This document shows, piece by piece, positions 24,930 to 35,959 of a stretch of DNA of 64,000 nt. The DNA lies in NCBI GenBank assembly GCA_022419385.1, contig JAJUBI010000006.1, positions 2,914,001 to 2,978,000 on the forward strand, written 5' to 3'. Position 1 is the stretch's first letter. Each line of letters opens with the position of its first letter. Below the pieces are notes generated by a model. The model did no database searches and was not told where the DNA came from. It was given only the letters and a program-made list of their open reading frames with translations. This DNA is from Paraconiothyrium sp. Pb-2020. Lineage: Eukaryota > Ascomycota > Dothideomycetes > Pleosporales > Didymosphaeriaceae. The translations under genes and the position numbers were made by a program.

Positions 24930-26538
24930 CTAAGCGCGGACGCTGGTGACAAAGCCCGAAGGAGCAGGAGGCTGTCCAGTGGGGACAGGCCCGGTCGGGG
25001 CTGGTCCAGATGGTACCCCAGTGGGAGCACCGGAAGGCGGCGGGCCAGAGCTAAACCTGATTAGCATATGGACTGATGGTTTGTTGAGAACGGTGTAACT
25101 TACGGACGTGCACCAGAAGGCTTAGGAGGGGGCGAGCCGGAGGGCTTAGCGGGAGCAGAAGCATCCTGGCGACGAGCGTTGTTGACAGCATCAGATGGGG
25201 CAGCGGGCGCACCCGATGGAGGAGGGCCGGTAGGCTTCACACCAGAAGGGAGCGCAGATGGAGGTGGGCCAGAGCTATATCGAATCAGCAATATGTTTCA
25301 GTAGGTACATGTAAAGGAGACTTACAAGCGAGCACCAGAGGGCTTGGGGGGAGGTGAACCGGAAGGCTGAGCGGGAGCAGAAGCGTCCTGGCGACGGGCA
25401 TTGGCAGCATCAGTGGGAGCGGGAGGGGCATCCGATGGAGGAGGACCGGTAGGCTTCACACCAGAGGGAAGTCCAGAGGGGGGAGGGCCGGAACTGTATA
25501 AGATGAGCAAGGGTTTAGACGGTTTGTTTAGGTAAAGAAACTTACGGGCGTGCACCGGAAGGCTTAGGGAGAGGGGAACCAGAAGCTTGGGGAGGAGCAG
25601 AAGCGTCCTGGCGGCGAGCATTGCCGTTGGCAGCACCTGAGGGTGCGGGAGGAGCGTCTGATGGAGGCGGACCCGTAGGTCTTCCAGTGCCTGACGGGCG
25701 GGGACTAAGACTTTATCAGTACAAAGAAGCCGTAGCTTGGTATTCACGCAAACTTACGGAGGAGTGCCAGATGGGGGAGGTCCAGTGGGGCGGTCGGTGC
25801 CGCTTGGGGCAGGGGGAAGATCAGACTCTTGACGGCGAGCATTGTGCTGCGCACCGCCAGATTGAGCTGGAGGCGCGCCCGATGGTGGAGGACCAGTAGG
25901 CTTGCCAGTTCCCGAAGGAGGAGGACTGAAGCTGCGTCAGTATGAAGGGTCCAAGGACGGATACATATATCCACTTACGGAGGAGTGCCAGACGGAGGGG
26001 GCCCAGTAGGACGATCCGTACCGCTTGGCGGCGGAGGAAGGTCAGATTGCTGACGACGAGCGTTCTGTGCAGCGCCAGATTGAGCAGGCGGTGCACCTGA
26101 AGGAGGAGGCCCTGTGGGCCTGCCAGTTCCAGATGGGCGAGGACTACATTTTTTGTAAGTTGTAAGACTACTATGCCAGGCTCAAGAAGACTCACGGAGG
26201 AGTCCCTGAAGGCGGCGGGCCAGTGGGGCGGTCAGTGCCGCTCGGCGGCGGAAGATCAGACGCATTCTGACGGCGAGCACGTCGGTTCGCAGCACGTGAC
26301 GGTGCTGGGGGAGCGCCCGAAGGTGGCGGGCCCGTGGGCCTGGCACCTGAAGGCAGCCCCGATGGAGGAGGGCCGGACCTGGATCACATCAGCAAGTGTA
26401 TGAGACTGTTTATAAAAACAACACTTACGGGGCAACACCGCTGGGAGGAGGTCCGCTAGGAGCAGCGCCTCCGAAGGTTTGGGCAGAGGCGAAGCTGGCG
26501 ACAGCCAGGGCGCAGGCGAGGCGATTGAAGTTGACCAT
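24930..26538 (-). CDS. Secreted Pro/Ser/Gly repeat protein with repeated dibasic (Kex2-like) sites
   Basis: I do not recognise a named family. Eight exons on the minus strand join without a break: 26538-26429, 26378-26196, 26143-25979, 25925-25758, 25710-25546, 25493-25326, 25274-25104 and 25050-24930, giving 416 residues. Residues 1-19 form a signal peptide ending A-S-A before Q-T-F-G-G. Each of exons 2-7 encodes one repeat of 55-61 residues built of G-P-P-P-S-G units around A-R-R-Q followed by N-A-S, D-A-S, Q-S-D or E-S-D. The R-R pair is a Kex2-type processing site, and cleavage would expose an N-terminal Gln. All seven introns are phase 2 and 47-53 nt, and internal exon lengths are multiples of three, so the gene grew by duplication of an exon-intron unit. 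It could be a precursor of secreted peptides (Kex2-processed repeat protein) or a wall protein. The last exon lacks the dibasic site. Confidence 0.85.
25104..26378 (-). repeat. Six tandem exon-intron repeat units
   Basis: Six units of about 215-235 bp, each one exon of 165-183 nt plus one intron of 47-53 nt. The exons are clearly similar to each other. The introns keep only gtaagt or gtgagt starts, branch-like ctgat/ctaat/ctgac sequences and ag ends. Exons 2-4 (with S-D-L-P-P) and exons 5-7 (with D-A-S-A-P and S-P-x-P-K-P-S-G-A-R) form two subfamilies, which suggests at least two rounds of expansion. Confidence 0.85.
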
Positions 26539-29500
26539 AATGAAAGATTCAGATGAACTCAGAAGAAGACTTTGCCTTGTGTGACGAAAGAACTTGGATG
26601 AGACAGAAAGACGATACGATTGTTCGAGACCAAGTGAAGGACGGTTATCAAAACCAGGAAAACAGACGAAGCAGATGTTGAGGTGATGCAGACCAAACAA
26701 GAAAGTAAAGAAGTGATGTAGAGAGGAAGGTGGTGATCGAAGTGAGTGATGGTGACTTTACAAGCTCTATCCCCTCAACTTTATATTCGTAAGTATCTCA
26801 GAATAGAATATGATGCTCGCAGCAGTCGTTAACAATGACGCGGCGAAAACAAGCCCCAGCGTGGTTGTGCCCTGAGGCCACGCCTGTTTACCTAAAGCTT
26901 GCGTACAGTGTTTCAAGTCATCCACCACTGTCGTCCATCGCAAGTTTCATCACGCAGAGCCTCAATGGCGTCTTCCAGGTAAAGATTGGCCGATGCGCGT
27001 GTTTCGTTTTGTGACCAGATGTTGCGGGATAGGCCGAGACTCCACAGCTTGCGCGTCGCGGCGCCGACAACGCAAGCCCGCCGAAACGCGCCCCTGGGGC
27101 TTGACAAGCCTCGACTCGCCAGCATTCAAGCGTTACTATGCGGCTCATGCAAGAATCGGTCCTCCCCAGGCGCTGACCTGCGGTGGGGACAGTTTGTGGA
27201 TTGCATGACGACCTGTCGTGGCTGGGGACGTACAGCTCACAATGCAAATGGCGCACATACACAGAATCAGAGCCAAAGAAGCAATGTGTCGTTGAGTTCT
27301 TCTCAGATCAGGTCCCTGATGCCTGCAATTATTATAGATGAGTTCCACGTTAGACGAGGTGTGTGCAGGACGAAGGGATTCACAGTTGATCCATTAGGTG
27401 ATGCATGCTCACGTGACAGCTTACCGTCTCGCCGATGTCGTGCCGATTGGCTCGACCCCGAACTAAGACGACTTCCAAGGTTCAGACTATGACGCTCAAC
27501 ACCGCTTGCTAAAGCACTGCCTCCCTTGATAGCTAAAAGACTGACGCGTATCATATCGCCAGGGCCAGCCTGTTGCTGGTGGCTTCCAAATGTTATCCCA
27601 TTAACGCGAGATCCTCCGTCCAAGAATGACGACTCTTGTACAACGATCGTACCTAAGGAGCCACCACTTTTTGTAGCGCATTTTCCTAGATTAGCCATTT
27701 CTCCACTGTGCAAGCCTAGGATCTACATTCCCGTAACGCGATTTCATGGAGATCATCATCTGATTTGAGATCTCAAGTTAGTCAAAGGAAGCATGAGAAC
27801 GTAGTTCAGCACCTTTCATTTTCGAACTTGGAATGCTCTGTTCGCTGACATAGCTAGTATCTTCGCCTTGGAACTGGAGAGATACCCATGAGAACGATGT
27901 TGGTAATCGCAACAATGATCAATCAGTGCTACGCACGAAAGGGCGAATGACCCGAGGCAGTGACTCTATTTAGGTCAACGAGAACATCGACGCCCCCTCC
28001 ACAACGAATCGGGTTCACACAGTATGCCAAACGGTATTGATAATGTCTTCCCAGCTTGTTTTTGCGCTCCAAGCTTATCCACCAGGCTACTGGGGCTCGA
28101 CCTGAACAAATGACGATCGGAAATACGTCTACAAGCTTCAACGGCTGAGATCCGCAAGTGTTCTTCCGAAGCTTTTATACACCTGCTGCTGTTTGGCTTG
28201 ACTTCAGAAGCACCCGTGGATGTTTTCTAGTTAGGATAGAATGCCCACCGACAAACATTTCTCAATGGTTATATCTTCGACTACACTCAAAGACGTTTCC
28301 AGATCGACGGTCGGCTCACGGTCTAGAGTGTCACATGAGCGTGTAAATTGACTGTTGCGAATGATTCGGAAGACAGAGAGTTCTGGTCTCGCCCCAGGAG
28401 GAGTCGCCCAATACATCATACGTAAGCCTAGACCGTGCTAACAAAGTGTTAAGCAATCCCGACAAGGCGCACACTATATCATCGATATCGTACGATTCGC
28501 ACCCCTTAGAATAAGATCCAATCGCTCTATGCAGCTCTGGGAGTGCTTGCAGAGAAGTTGGCATGCTTGAGGGGCTGCAAATGTATAGATCTCTGGCCCA
28601 CACATGGCCCTGAGGGTCGTCTGGCTTCTTATGGCGGTTGGTGGAACTCACGCCAATCACATAGCTGATGCAACATGGGATCAAACACTTGTATGCACAC
28701 AGAGGTGTGGGATATCGTCTTCGAGATCTACGCTGGGTGTGGAGGTCTCGCATCACAGATCGCGTGCAGGTTGACTTCTGTGTAAATCGGGTTGAATAAG
28801 GTGTGCATAATGTTCAGGTCGAAATGGGCCTTGATAGGAGCGACAAACTTTTGTTCTGGCGATCCATCGATGAGTGGGCGGATCCCATTAACTTAGGCAT
28901 GCGCTTGTTGATGCTGTGGATGATGGGCCAGACCTTCCATCAGTGTTGATGCGAGACCCAAGAACAGAAGCTGGCCAACACTCAGGACCTTTTGGAAAGT
29001 GGAACTTCTTGTTGGCTCCAAATGCACCGTGCTTTAGGCGGTCGCAAAAGCCCTCGATCTCGGGTTTTGTCAGGAGCATCTTCGTTACGAACCTCTCGCT
29101 ATAGCTGCCCAAGTACATTATAGTGCGATATTTTAAATCGAGTTACTTATTATTGAAACAACTTAGACTGTCGAGTAGCTCCCTTATGGCGTCGTGCCAC
29201 AGCCGCTTGGTGAGCAGGTTGGCTTCGGATGGGGGCACAGATGTGGCTCCGCCCATGACGCGGATTCCAGAACTTCCTGAATCTTGTACCAAGACTCTGA
29301 TATGTGCGCTGCCGTGTGTTTTACTCGTGAGTACTTCGACAGGTTGATGAAGGTGGAGGTGACAGGTTGGCGTCATTTAGGGTGCTGAACCAAACGTAGC
29401 CATGATGGCGAGATTGAGGGTCGCATATTACGGCAATTTACGAACCATGCCTTGGCTGGCCAGACCTGCCGCCCTCTGATACGTTTGTCTAGTGGCGCCA

Positions 29501-30270
29501 ACTTCCTTCTCCCGAAAATTATGGCGGTACTTGGGCAAATATTAGCGGAAAGTCTCCGGGCTCACTATGGCATCACAACTGCCGATGGACGCATTCTGTG
29601 AAGAACCATAGCATCGTCCGAGTGAATCAAGTGCCGAAGTGACCTAACAAAGAAGAGCGGCATAATCTGAGAAGCGGATAATAGTTCTCAAAGAGCAACT
29701 GGGACTGTGAACGTGAGCGAGTATATTCATAAGTGACTCTGTGGGGCTTCAAAACCTGCTTTACTGACAAGAGCTGATAGCGAGTCCCCGGAGCGATGAA
29801 ACTCCTCTACATGAATGTGAAAGTCCAGGTTCTGCGAAGCGAGCAGCCCGAGAATATGGTACGAAGTGACGTAGAATAATGATGGGACTCAACATTACTA
29901 TACAAGAAGAAAGGCAAAGTCTAGGAAACCGGGGTCTGCAAACTGATTATTTCCGTACCTCTTCAGTTACTGCTGCGTTATTAGTTCTTGCAGGTATTCG
30001 TGGAAACAGCCGTCTTTTACTGTGAACAGAGCATGCAGAATTTAATACTTTGCAAATGCCCCATCTAGGAGTAGCTCATAGTCCAGCAAACAGGCGAGTC
30101 ATATGGTTACTGAGATACACCCCCCTCAATCCATGCTTTGACTGTCTAACAGTGAGCACAAATATGTTCGCAAGTTTGAATACTTCAGCACTTTTAAAGT
30201 CCAATGAATTATGAGATCATTGCCCAATATCCTTAAACAGGAATCTCGCCTCCCGAACATCCTCAAACAT
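26539..30270. other. Gene-poor region of about 3.7 kb
   Basis: No gene can be supported. The longest frames (minus 27713-27303, minus 28756-28331, plus 26986-27492) have no family features, and no splice pattern links them. The minus frame at 27713-27303 has a Gly/Ser-rich middle but nothing diagnostic. The left 250 bp is the promoter of the secreted repeat protein. I saw no terminal repeats or transposase-like sequence. Confidence 0.45.
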
Positions 30271-31246
30271 TCAATGTTTCCCCGTATTATCCCTGGTATC
30301 GTTGACATGCAAATCATCCCGCTCGCTTCCCATCAGCCGTGCAAGCGTCACGGACTCTCGCAGCGCCTTCCCTAATGCTCCTCTCACACCCATCTCCTCG
30401 AGAACCATAATGCCGCCAATTGTACACCCCTCAGGGCTCGTTCCCATATCCCGCAGCTCGCCCGGCTGAATCCCGCTTTGCAGCATGGCCGCCGAACCCC
30501 GCATACTCTGGTAGATCATCTCCTGTGCAGATTTTCTAGGGACGCCTATTGCAACAGAGGCATCGATGAAGGCGTCACAGATGATGGCCCACATGGCAGG
30601 TGTTGCGCCGCCAAGCACGGATGCTGCGGGCATGAGTTTTGGCGCCAGTTGCACTGTGCGTCCGATCTGGTTGAATATGGCCTCGCACGTCTTGACATGC
30701 TTGTGCGGGGTTTCTGGGTCCGGGTCCTCAATTGCGGTGATCGATTGGGATACCTGCGCCGCGACGTTGGGCAGAGTAACGAGAGTCCACGTTCGCTCTT
30801 CGTTGGTTGGGGAGCCCTGGCCAGAATATATGATTCTTTCCAGACTCTTGCGCGCCCAACCTGCGCAAATACTGATGATGAGCTTTCCCTTGAGAGCCGC
30901 CGCGAGACCGTCCCCTTTCAGCGTCGCTTCAACATCCGCCGGGTCCACGCCCAATATCACGACGGAGGCATCTGAGACTGCTTTGGCGTTTTGACCCCGC
31001 GAGATGACTAGTTTCCCAGACTCTTTCTCCTTAGGGAAGCGCTTTGCTAAACGTTCTTCCGATGCGGCACTGTGGACGCAGGCTATGAAATGGGTAAAGG
31101 GAACTCCGGAGCCTTCTGGTGCCTCAATCAAACTCTTCAATATGGGTGTTCCGAGGTTGCCTAGATTTTGATATCAATGTTGGATGCTTCCATCGTTGGA
31201 CGGCGGACTTACCGCAGCCGAGGATGCACAAGGTGGAGTCTTTCAT
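30271..31246 (-). CDS. Pyrroline-5-carboxylate reductase
   Basis: The enzyme reduces P5C to proline with NAD(P)H. Exons on the minus strand are 31246-31213 (34 nt) and 31160-30271, giving 307 residues. The tiny first exon is required to complete the dinucleotide motif: C-I-L-G-C-G at its end joins N-L-G-T-P in exon 2, forming G-x-G-x-x-G at residues 10-15. Further family features are V-I-L-G-V-D-P, S-I-C-A-G and the C-terminal dimer domain with P-A-A-S-V-L-G-G-A-T-P-A and the closing S-P-E-G-C-T-I-G-G-I block. The intron is 52 nt. It opens the proline cluster and its promoter holds a CGG-N8-CCG palindrome about 130 bp upstream. A reductase that makes proline is odd in a degradation cluster. 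It could recycle P5C, balance NADPH or act on a hydroxylated or related imine. Confidence 0.92.
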
Positions 31247-31919
31247 GTTGCAATTTGGGATCTGCCGTTCAGGACTTTTCTATAGGGTAAGAAGAATTGA
31301 CACTGCTCGGAATGCACATTGAAGGCACTGTTATCATTGTTCGTTGCGAGCCGATATTAGCCTTATGCCGAAGTCGCAACGGGTGCCTCGCCGATTGGGT
31401 GCCGCATCCCCACATCGCGCTACGTCACTATCGTTTCCCAAACTATCAATCAACGTTCGCGATGACATCCAGAATCTCATGGCGATGAGCTGGCATTGTT
31501 TGCCTGCATGTGGGTGGATATGTATCGAAGGCCCACTAGAACGTTTGTGCAGCATGCGGCCACTCGTGCAAACTCGTAGTGACCTCGGTACCATTCACTG
31601 CCATACGCGCTTAAAGGCTTGGTTGAGGGTGCAGAAGTACATAGATGATGCTTTGAGCAACAAAACAATACGCAGATGAATCGAAGGGAAAAGCAACCTA
31701 TGTGTCCTCATGATCACTCCTTCGGTGATACTCGCAGGGTGACGCAGAATGACCGTACAATGTGCAGGTGCTCATGCAGTGGTTCTCGCTGCCACAGGAT
31801 ATGAGCCAGAGACACTGCATCACATTCCTACAGAGAGAACATTATACGAACGAATTAATCGTTGGTCTATATTCATGATCGTTCACCTATAAGTCATTTT
31901 CGTGACATGCATTCATTCC
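31247..31919. promoter_or_regulatory. P5C reductase promoter region
   Basis: A 673-bp gap between the P5C reductase start and the proline dehydrogenase stop, both genes reading leftward. It contains one CGG-N8-CCG site at 31380-31393 and no coding frame I can support. Confidence 0.6.
31380..31393. promoter_or_regulatory. CGG-N8-CCG site, P5C reductase promoter
   Basis: The sequence is CGG gtgcctcg CCG, 134 bp upstream of the P5C reductase ATG. It is an inverted CGG pair of the kind bound by dimeric Zn2Cys6 factors. Confidence 0.6.
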
Positions 31920-33451
31920 CTACGCTCGTCCAAAACCCACTCGTCTCCAGATCTCCTTCTTCAGTGCATTAAACTCATCCTGTGTCCTCAAAACCGCATC
32001 TCTGTTCTCCACAGCTCTTCGCAGAAGGTATGCTACACACTCTCCCATGCTACCCCAAGTGGAGCACTTGAAGACGTCGGGTGCCTTTCCATCTGCACCC
32101 CGTTCCTTCAAAAGTGAGAATCCAACCTCGTCTGACATTCCGTGCAGCTGTGCGAAGCCGATTGGTACGGTGGGCATTCCGTCCCTCTCTCGCTGTGCGT
32201 GCAACCGTTGTGCTGTGATGAGACTCTCCTTGTTGTGACTGGCCAAAAAGAGGTTGACAGCTGGGAACGGCCGCGAGGTTCCAAAATCCCAAAGTTTCTG
32301 ATGGAGTGCGCCCTCAACGATGCCATTGTACGCAGCATCAGTCTCTTCTTTCGTATCGTGGATCAGAGACCGGTCGTCAGAGAGCATGTAGGCGCCCCGG
32401 ACAAGCTTCAGACCCAGCGTGAATCCGTCCTTCTCCGCTTCGGCAAGGTGATGCTGCAGGTACTTGGGTTGATTTTTGAGGTATGCTTGGTATGTGTTGT
32501 AGATAACGACCTTGGGCTCGCGGTTAAACTTGCGCATCAGCTCGAGCGACGTCCGTGCAATGCCCTTCTGGAAGTGTTGAGACTCCGCGTCGACGATGAT
32601 CTGGATGCCGCGCTCCTTGCACTTGGTCGCAATCTCGTCAAGAGCATCCATCATCTGCTGCGGAGGTAGCTCACCCCTGTGAAATGCCTCTCCTACGGCG
32701 GGCCCGCCGCCGGTAGTCTTCAGTGCGAGAATGTCTCCTTTCTCAATCATATCAACCGTAGCAAGAGTTCCAACGCGCCACTCCTCGATCACAGAGTCGT
32801 GTGCTGATGAAGTCTCTGATTTTGCCGCTTCATCGGTGTGCAAGGTTGGTTTGGAAGTTGTGCGGTCGAACACCATTTCCTTTGCATACGTAAGGATGAC
32901 CCCCTTGAAACCAAGGTCGGTCAAAGACTTGCAGCATGCTTTTGTCTCCTGCTTGGACTCCCCGGCACAGAATTGGTTATAGAAAGTCTTTTTGAGGACT
33001 CCGTGGAGGACAGGATTCCGATCCACATTGAAAAGGTAGCTCCGCCCCGGCTTGGCAAAGAAGGATAATAAGTTCAAAGAGGGTATCAAAAGGTACTTCT
33101 TGGAAGAAATGGTGGCAATGAAAAAAGATCGAAGAAGCATCTGTAGAGGCATTGTAGCTCTGGTGACAGGATCAGCCAAAGTTTGGTGTTTTCCCCACTA
33201 GTCGTGCAGACCAGAAGGAAGGGTCACGAATAGACTTACAGTGGTGCATCTGAAGCTGCTGCCTCTGGAGGCAAGACTTTTGTTGTTCGTGGAGTCGTTA
33301 TAGTGTTAGTGTTCGTCTGTGTGTTCGCACCGACACCCCTCGTGGGTGGGATGACACCTGTGTGCCACCGTACCTGGAGGTAAGATACAGTGGCGAGACC
33401 ATCTTTCGGAAATCTCCTTGTAGTTGCAGTGCCGATACGGTATGATAGCAT
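31920..33451 (-). CDS. Proline dehydrogenase (proline oxidase), mitochondrial
   Basis: This FAD enzyme of the mitochondrial inner membrane oxidises proline to P5C, the first step of proline use; related enzymes also oxidise hydroxyproline. Exons on the minus strand are 33451-33240 and 33159-31920, giving 483 residues. The 80-nt intron uses gtaagt and caccag; the earlier tag is out of frame. The N-terminal about 60 residues are basic and Ser/Thr-rich, fitting a mitochondrial presequence. The barrel domain shows I-I-V-D-A-E-S-Q, V-I-Y-N-T-Y-Q-A-Y-L, L-K-L-V-R-G-A-Y, S-H-N-K-E-S and the end block A-Y-L-L-R-R-A-V-E-N-R-D, all standard for the family. It is equivalent to yeast Put1 and Aspergillus PrnD. 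CGG-N8-CCG palindromes lie about 250 and 680 bp upstream. Whether it prefers proline or hydroxyproline cannot be read from the sequence. Confidence 0.94.
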
Positions 33452-33697
33452 GGTTGCTCAGGGAAGCGCTTCTCGGTGGTTGAGTGTAGAAACGTTCAGT
33501 GAGCAAGACAGCTTAGAGAGTAACTGGCAAACTTTCAGTGAGAGATAATGTACTTTCTGTATACCCCACTCTCCCGCTCACTCGTAGTCCAAAGCGACAA
33601 CCCCGCATCTACTTCTCCAGCGAGATCGGTGCTTCCGTAGACACCGCAAGCCAACCTGTGACCCATCGCACGCTCCTCCCGATAAGCGGTCCTACAA

Positions 33698-33711
33698 CGG
33701 ACGAGCAGCCG
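33698..33711. promoter_or_regulatory. CGG-N8-CCG site, proline dehydrogenase promoter
   Basis: The sequence is CGG acgagcag CCG, 247 bp upstream of the proline dehydrogenase ATG. Confidence 0.6.
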
Positions 33712-34130
33712 ATTGGCATAGTGCCGCGTTTTAGTTTGCAACGGCCTTCCAAGCGCATGACACGTGTAGTACGTGGTCGATAATGGAATAATGATCCGGG
33801 CAAGACGCACCCAGAGTGACCTGGACCCTGGCGCTGTAGGAGCCGATGGTAGCCTTCCGGGTCTGACTATCGAACCGCCGTGGCTGTGGCGGGGCATCTT
33901 GCATGCGCCGAACACTACACCAGAAGGCTTCGATATCGGGAAAATGCATTGGCGCTGTTGGTACCAATCTTGAGATAGCGGCCACATCGATTTTGGATGT
34001 CAACTGTCTGTGTGATTGTTGTGTCACATGGAGTGACAACTTCATGGTGATGCTTTACCGCATGCAACCCTGATTGGCTACCTGCACAATCGTACTCGTA
34101 TTCAGTTACCCGATCCGGCTTTCGCTTACG

Positions 34131-34144
34131 CGGTATGTATTCCG
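34131..34144. promoter_or_regulatory. CGG-N8-CCG site, distal to proline dehydrogenase
   Basis: The sequence is CGG tatgtatt CCG, 680 bp upstream of proline dehydrogenase and downstream of the next gene. It is more distant than the others and so less certain. Confidence 0.45.
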
Positions 34145-34450
34145 GTGGTTTGTCTCGCTACCACAGGTCTACAGAATTCATTGTTTCATGCAGGGTATCG
34201 CCGAGTTCGGTAAACCATCTTGCTATTCACGAATAGCGATCATACTTTCACCACAGATTCATCAAATGTGATGCCACACTGTATTTTGATGAGCACGACT
34301 AACCCTATGCATGTCTACCCACACATAAAAATTTCATGCCTTGCTGAAAATACTTTCTAGAGCATGAATTCAAATAGCCTTAATTCTCCACTGAGAATAA
34401 CCTCTATGTGACGCCGTGACCTTCCTCAACAATATCGCTGTACATTCGAA

Positions 34451-35399
34451 TCAACTCTCCTTCACCGGCTTACCAGTGTCATCCAATTGCCCATGAAACC
34501 ACTCTCTCAACCCCGTATTCACAATGCCGCCCACACCAAACGCCGGAATGATTCTCGCACATCGTACTGCAGTAGCCCCTAATAGCCCCCTTCGTATCCT
34601 CTTCGCTCTTTCTCCTCTTGCTCCCTTCCCTGGATTTGAATACAAGTCCAACCCTAGAAGATGCACAGGCGTAGCTACGACTTGCGAAAGCACTGGAACA
34701 AGCAGCTGCGCGGCGGCCATCTGCGCCGCTGGATCCACGATAGGAAGATGATGTGAGAGCATAGGCGGCAGAGTGAAGGAGCCAAGGATAGTAATTGCAT
34801 CACGGCCAAGGAATGTTGCGCCGACTGCTTTGGGGAATTTCGTTGGGCTTTGAGGTGGCGGCGGTGTTTTGGTAGGAGGCTTGTTCACAGGGCCCGTTGG
34901 TGGTGGTGTTGGACGCCCGCCAAATGTTTGAACAAAGCGGATATCTTTCCATACTCCTAATGGGACGTTCACCGTACATGTTGCGAGGAATGTAATTGAA
35001 TTGGCCAGAACCTCATGCGATTTATCCATAAACGTACTGGTCAGGCTGTTTAGGCTGTTGGCGGTAGTATAGGTGACGGCGTAGAGGGTCCACATGTAGA
35101 AAAAGGGCTTCGCAACAAAGAAGCGCTTTGGATGTCGGAAGGTGCAGAGGATATTTTCTTTCAAGGCGATTGAGAGTGGCCGCGCAGCTGAGGCTACATT
35201 TTCGACGACGGCTCTGTACAAGGTTACCATATGAACATAGAAGAGCGCGAGTAGAGTCGCACCTGTCTATGGCCACGAGGACGGGCGATATGAGTGTTGC
35301 GGATATGAAAGCTGCAGAGACATCGCCAGCAAGGTAGCCCGGGAGAAGGTTATTTCGCCAACGTCGAGTGAAGCTCTGCGTGTCGAGTAGCTCCGTCAT
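34451..35399 (-). CDS. Conserved-looking multi-pass membrane protein, function unknown
   Basis: I do not recognise a named family. Exons on the minus strand are 35399-35263 and 35213-34451 (49-nt intron starting gtgcga), giving 299 residues. Features: an N-terminal hydrophobic helix with G-D-V-S-A-A-F-I-S-A-T-L-I-S-P-V; a second membrane segment around M-W-T-L-Y-A-V-T-Y-T-T; a third around I-T-F-L-A-T-C-T; a proline-rich loop with repeated T-P-P-P and K-P-P-T-K; then hydrophobic stretches around L-L-V-P-V-L-S-Q-V-V-A-T-P. The pattern S-P-V-L-V-A-I-D-R-A resembles a degenerate mitochondrial-carrier signature, so an organelle membrane site is possible. It shares a 560-bp divergent promoter containing two CGG-N8-CCG sites with the amine oxidase that follows, so it may be induced with the proline genes. 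A role in metabolite transport is a guess from position only. Confidence 0.75.
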
Positions 35400-35649
35400 G
35401 AGAACAGTGATAGATCGGAAGAAGTCCAGCTTTCCAGATCCAACAACAGCAAACAGAAGTGTTCACAACAGTCATGCACAAGACTTCAGCCGCCCAGTGT
35501 ACGTAACATTAACAAACACCGTTGCCAGCTGATGTGTTGGGATTTCCAACAGAGGCACGTTCGTCGTTTCGAGGCTCCATTACCTTGTTCCAGACGCGCA
35601 TCGTGACCTCCGTTAACGGTGTGCTATCATGCGGAGGGGCGAGGCTGCA

Positions 35650-35663
35650 CGGTAAGCATTCCG
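35650..35663. promoter_or_regulatory. CGG-N8-CCG site 1, divergent promoter
   Basis: The sequence is CGG taagcatt CCG. It sits near the middle of the divergent promoter, about 250 bp from one start and 300 bp from the other. Confidence 0.6.
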
Positions 35664-35704
35664 TTGGGGCAGTCAACCCACCTGCATGACGATAGACAAC
35701 GCAT

Positions 35705-35718
35705 CGGAAGCCCAACCG
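35705..35718. promoter_or_regulatory. CGG-N8-CCG site 2, divergent promoter
   Basis: The sequence is CGG aagcccaa CCG. It is the second site in the same promoter, 242 bp upstream of the oxidoreductase ATG. Confidence 0.6.
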
Positions 35719-35959
35719 TAGACCAACCGCTCGCGCTACCCCACCACTAGCGCTCCCCCCGCACCGGCTCCTGCAGGCTATATTCCGATAATTCCGATGC
35801 AGCTCGTAACAGCATCGCCTGATGACAGTTGGGTTTCCTGTCGTATCGCTTTGTTGTAAGTCGTTCAAAAAGTAGCGGACGACCCGTAGCTTCAACAACA
35901 TCTCTATACCCAGTTTCCCACATTGGACGTGCTGCCATTTCACCTGCCAGCTACCCATA

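Larger units (their letters stand above)
33452..34450. promoter_or_regulatory. Proline dehydrogenase upstream region
   Basis: A gap of 1.0 kb with two CGG-N8-CCG palindromes (33698-33711 and 34131-34144) and no supportable gene. It also carries the 3' end of the membrane-protein gene that stops at 34451. Confidence 0.55.
35400..35959. promoter_or_regulatory. Divergent promoter of the membrane protein and the FAD oxidoreductase
   Basis: A 560-bp region between two genes that point away from each other. It contains two CGG-N8-CCG palindromes 41 bp apart (35650-35663 and 35705-35718). Confidence 0.6.

Noticed and set aside
27303..27713. Minus-strand frame of 136 codons with a Gly/Ser-rich middle, considered as a STAND or amyloid-like fragment
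   Set aside because: No diagnostic motif, no splice partner and no NACHT or lipase gene next to it.
28331..28756. Minus-strand frame of 141 codons, considered as a decayed gene
   Set aside because: No family resemblance, and codon and residue use look random.
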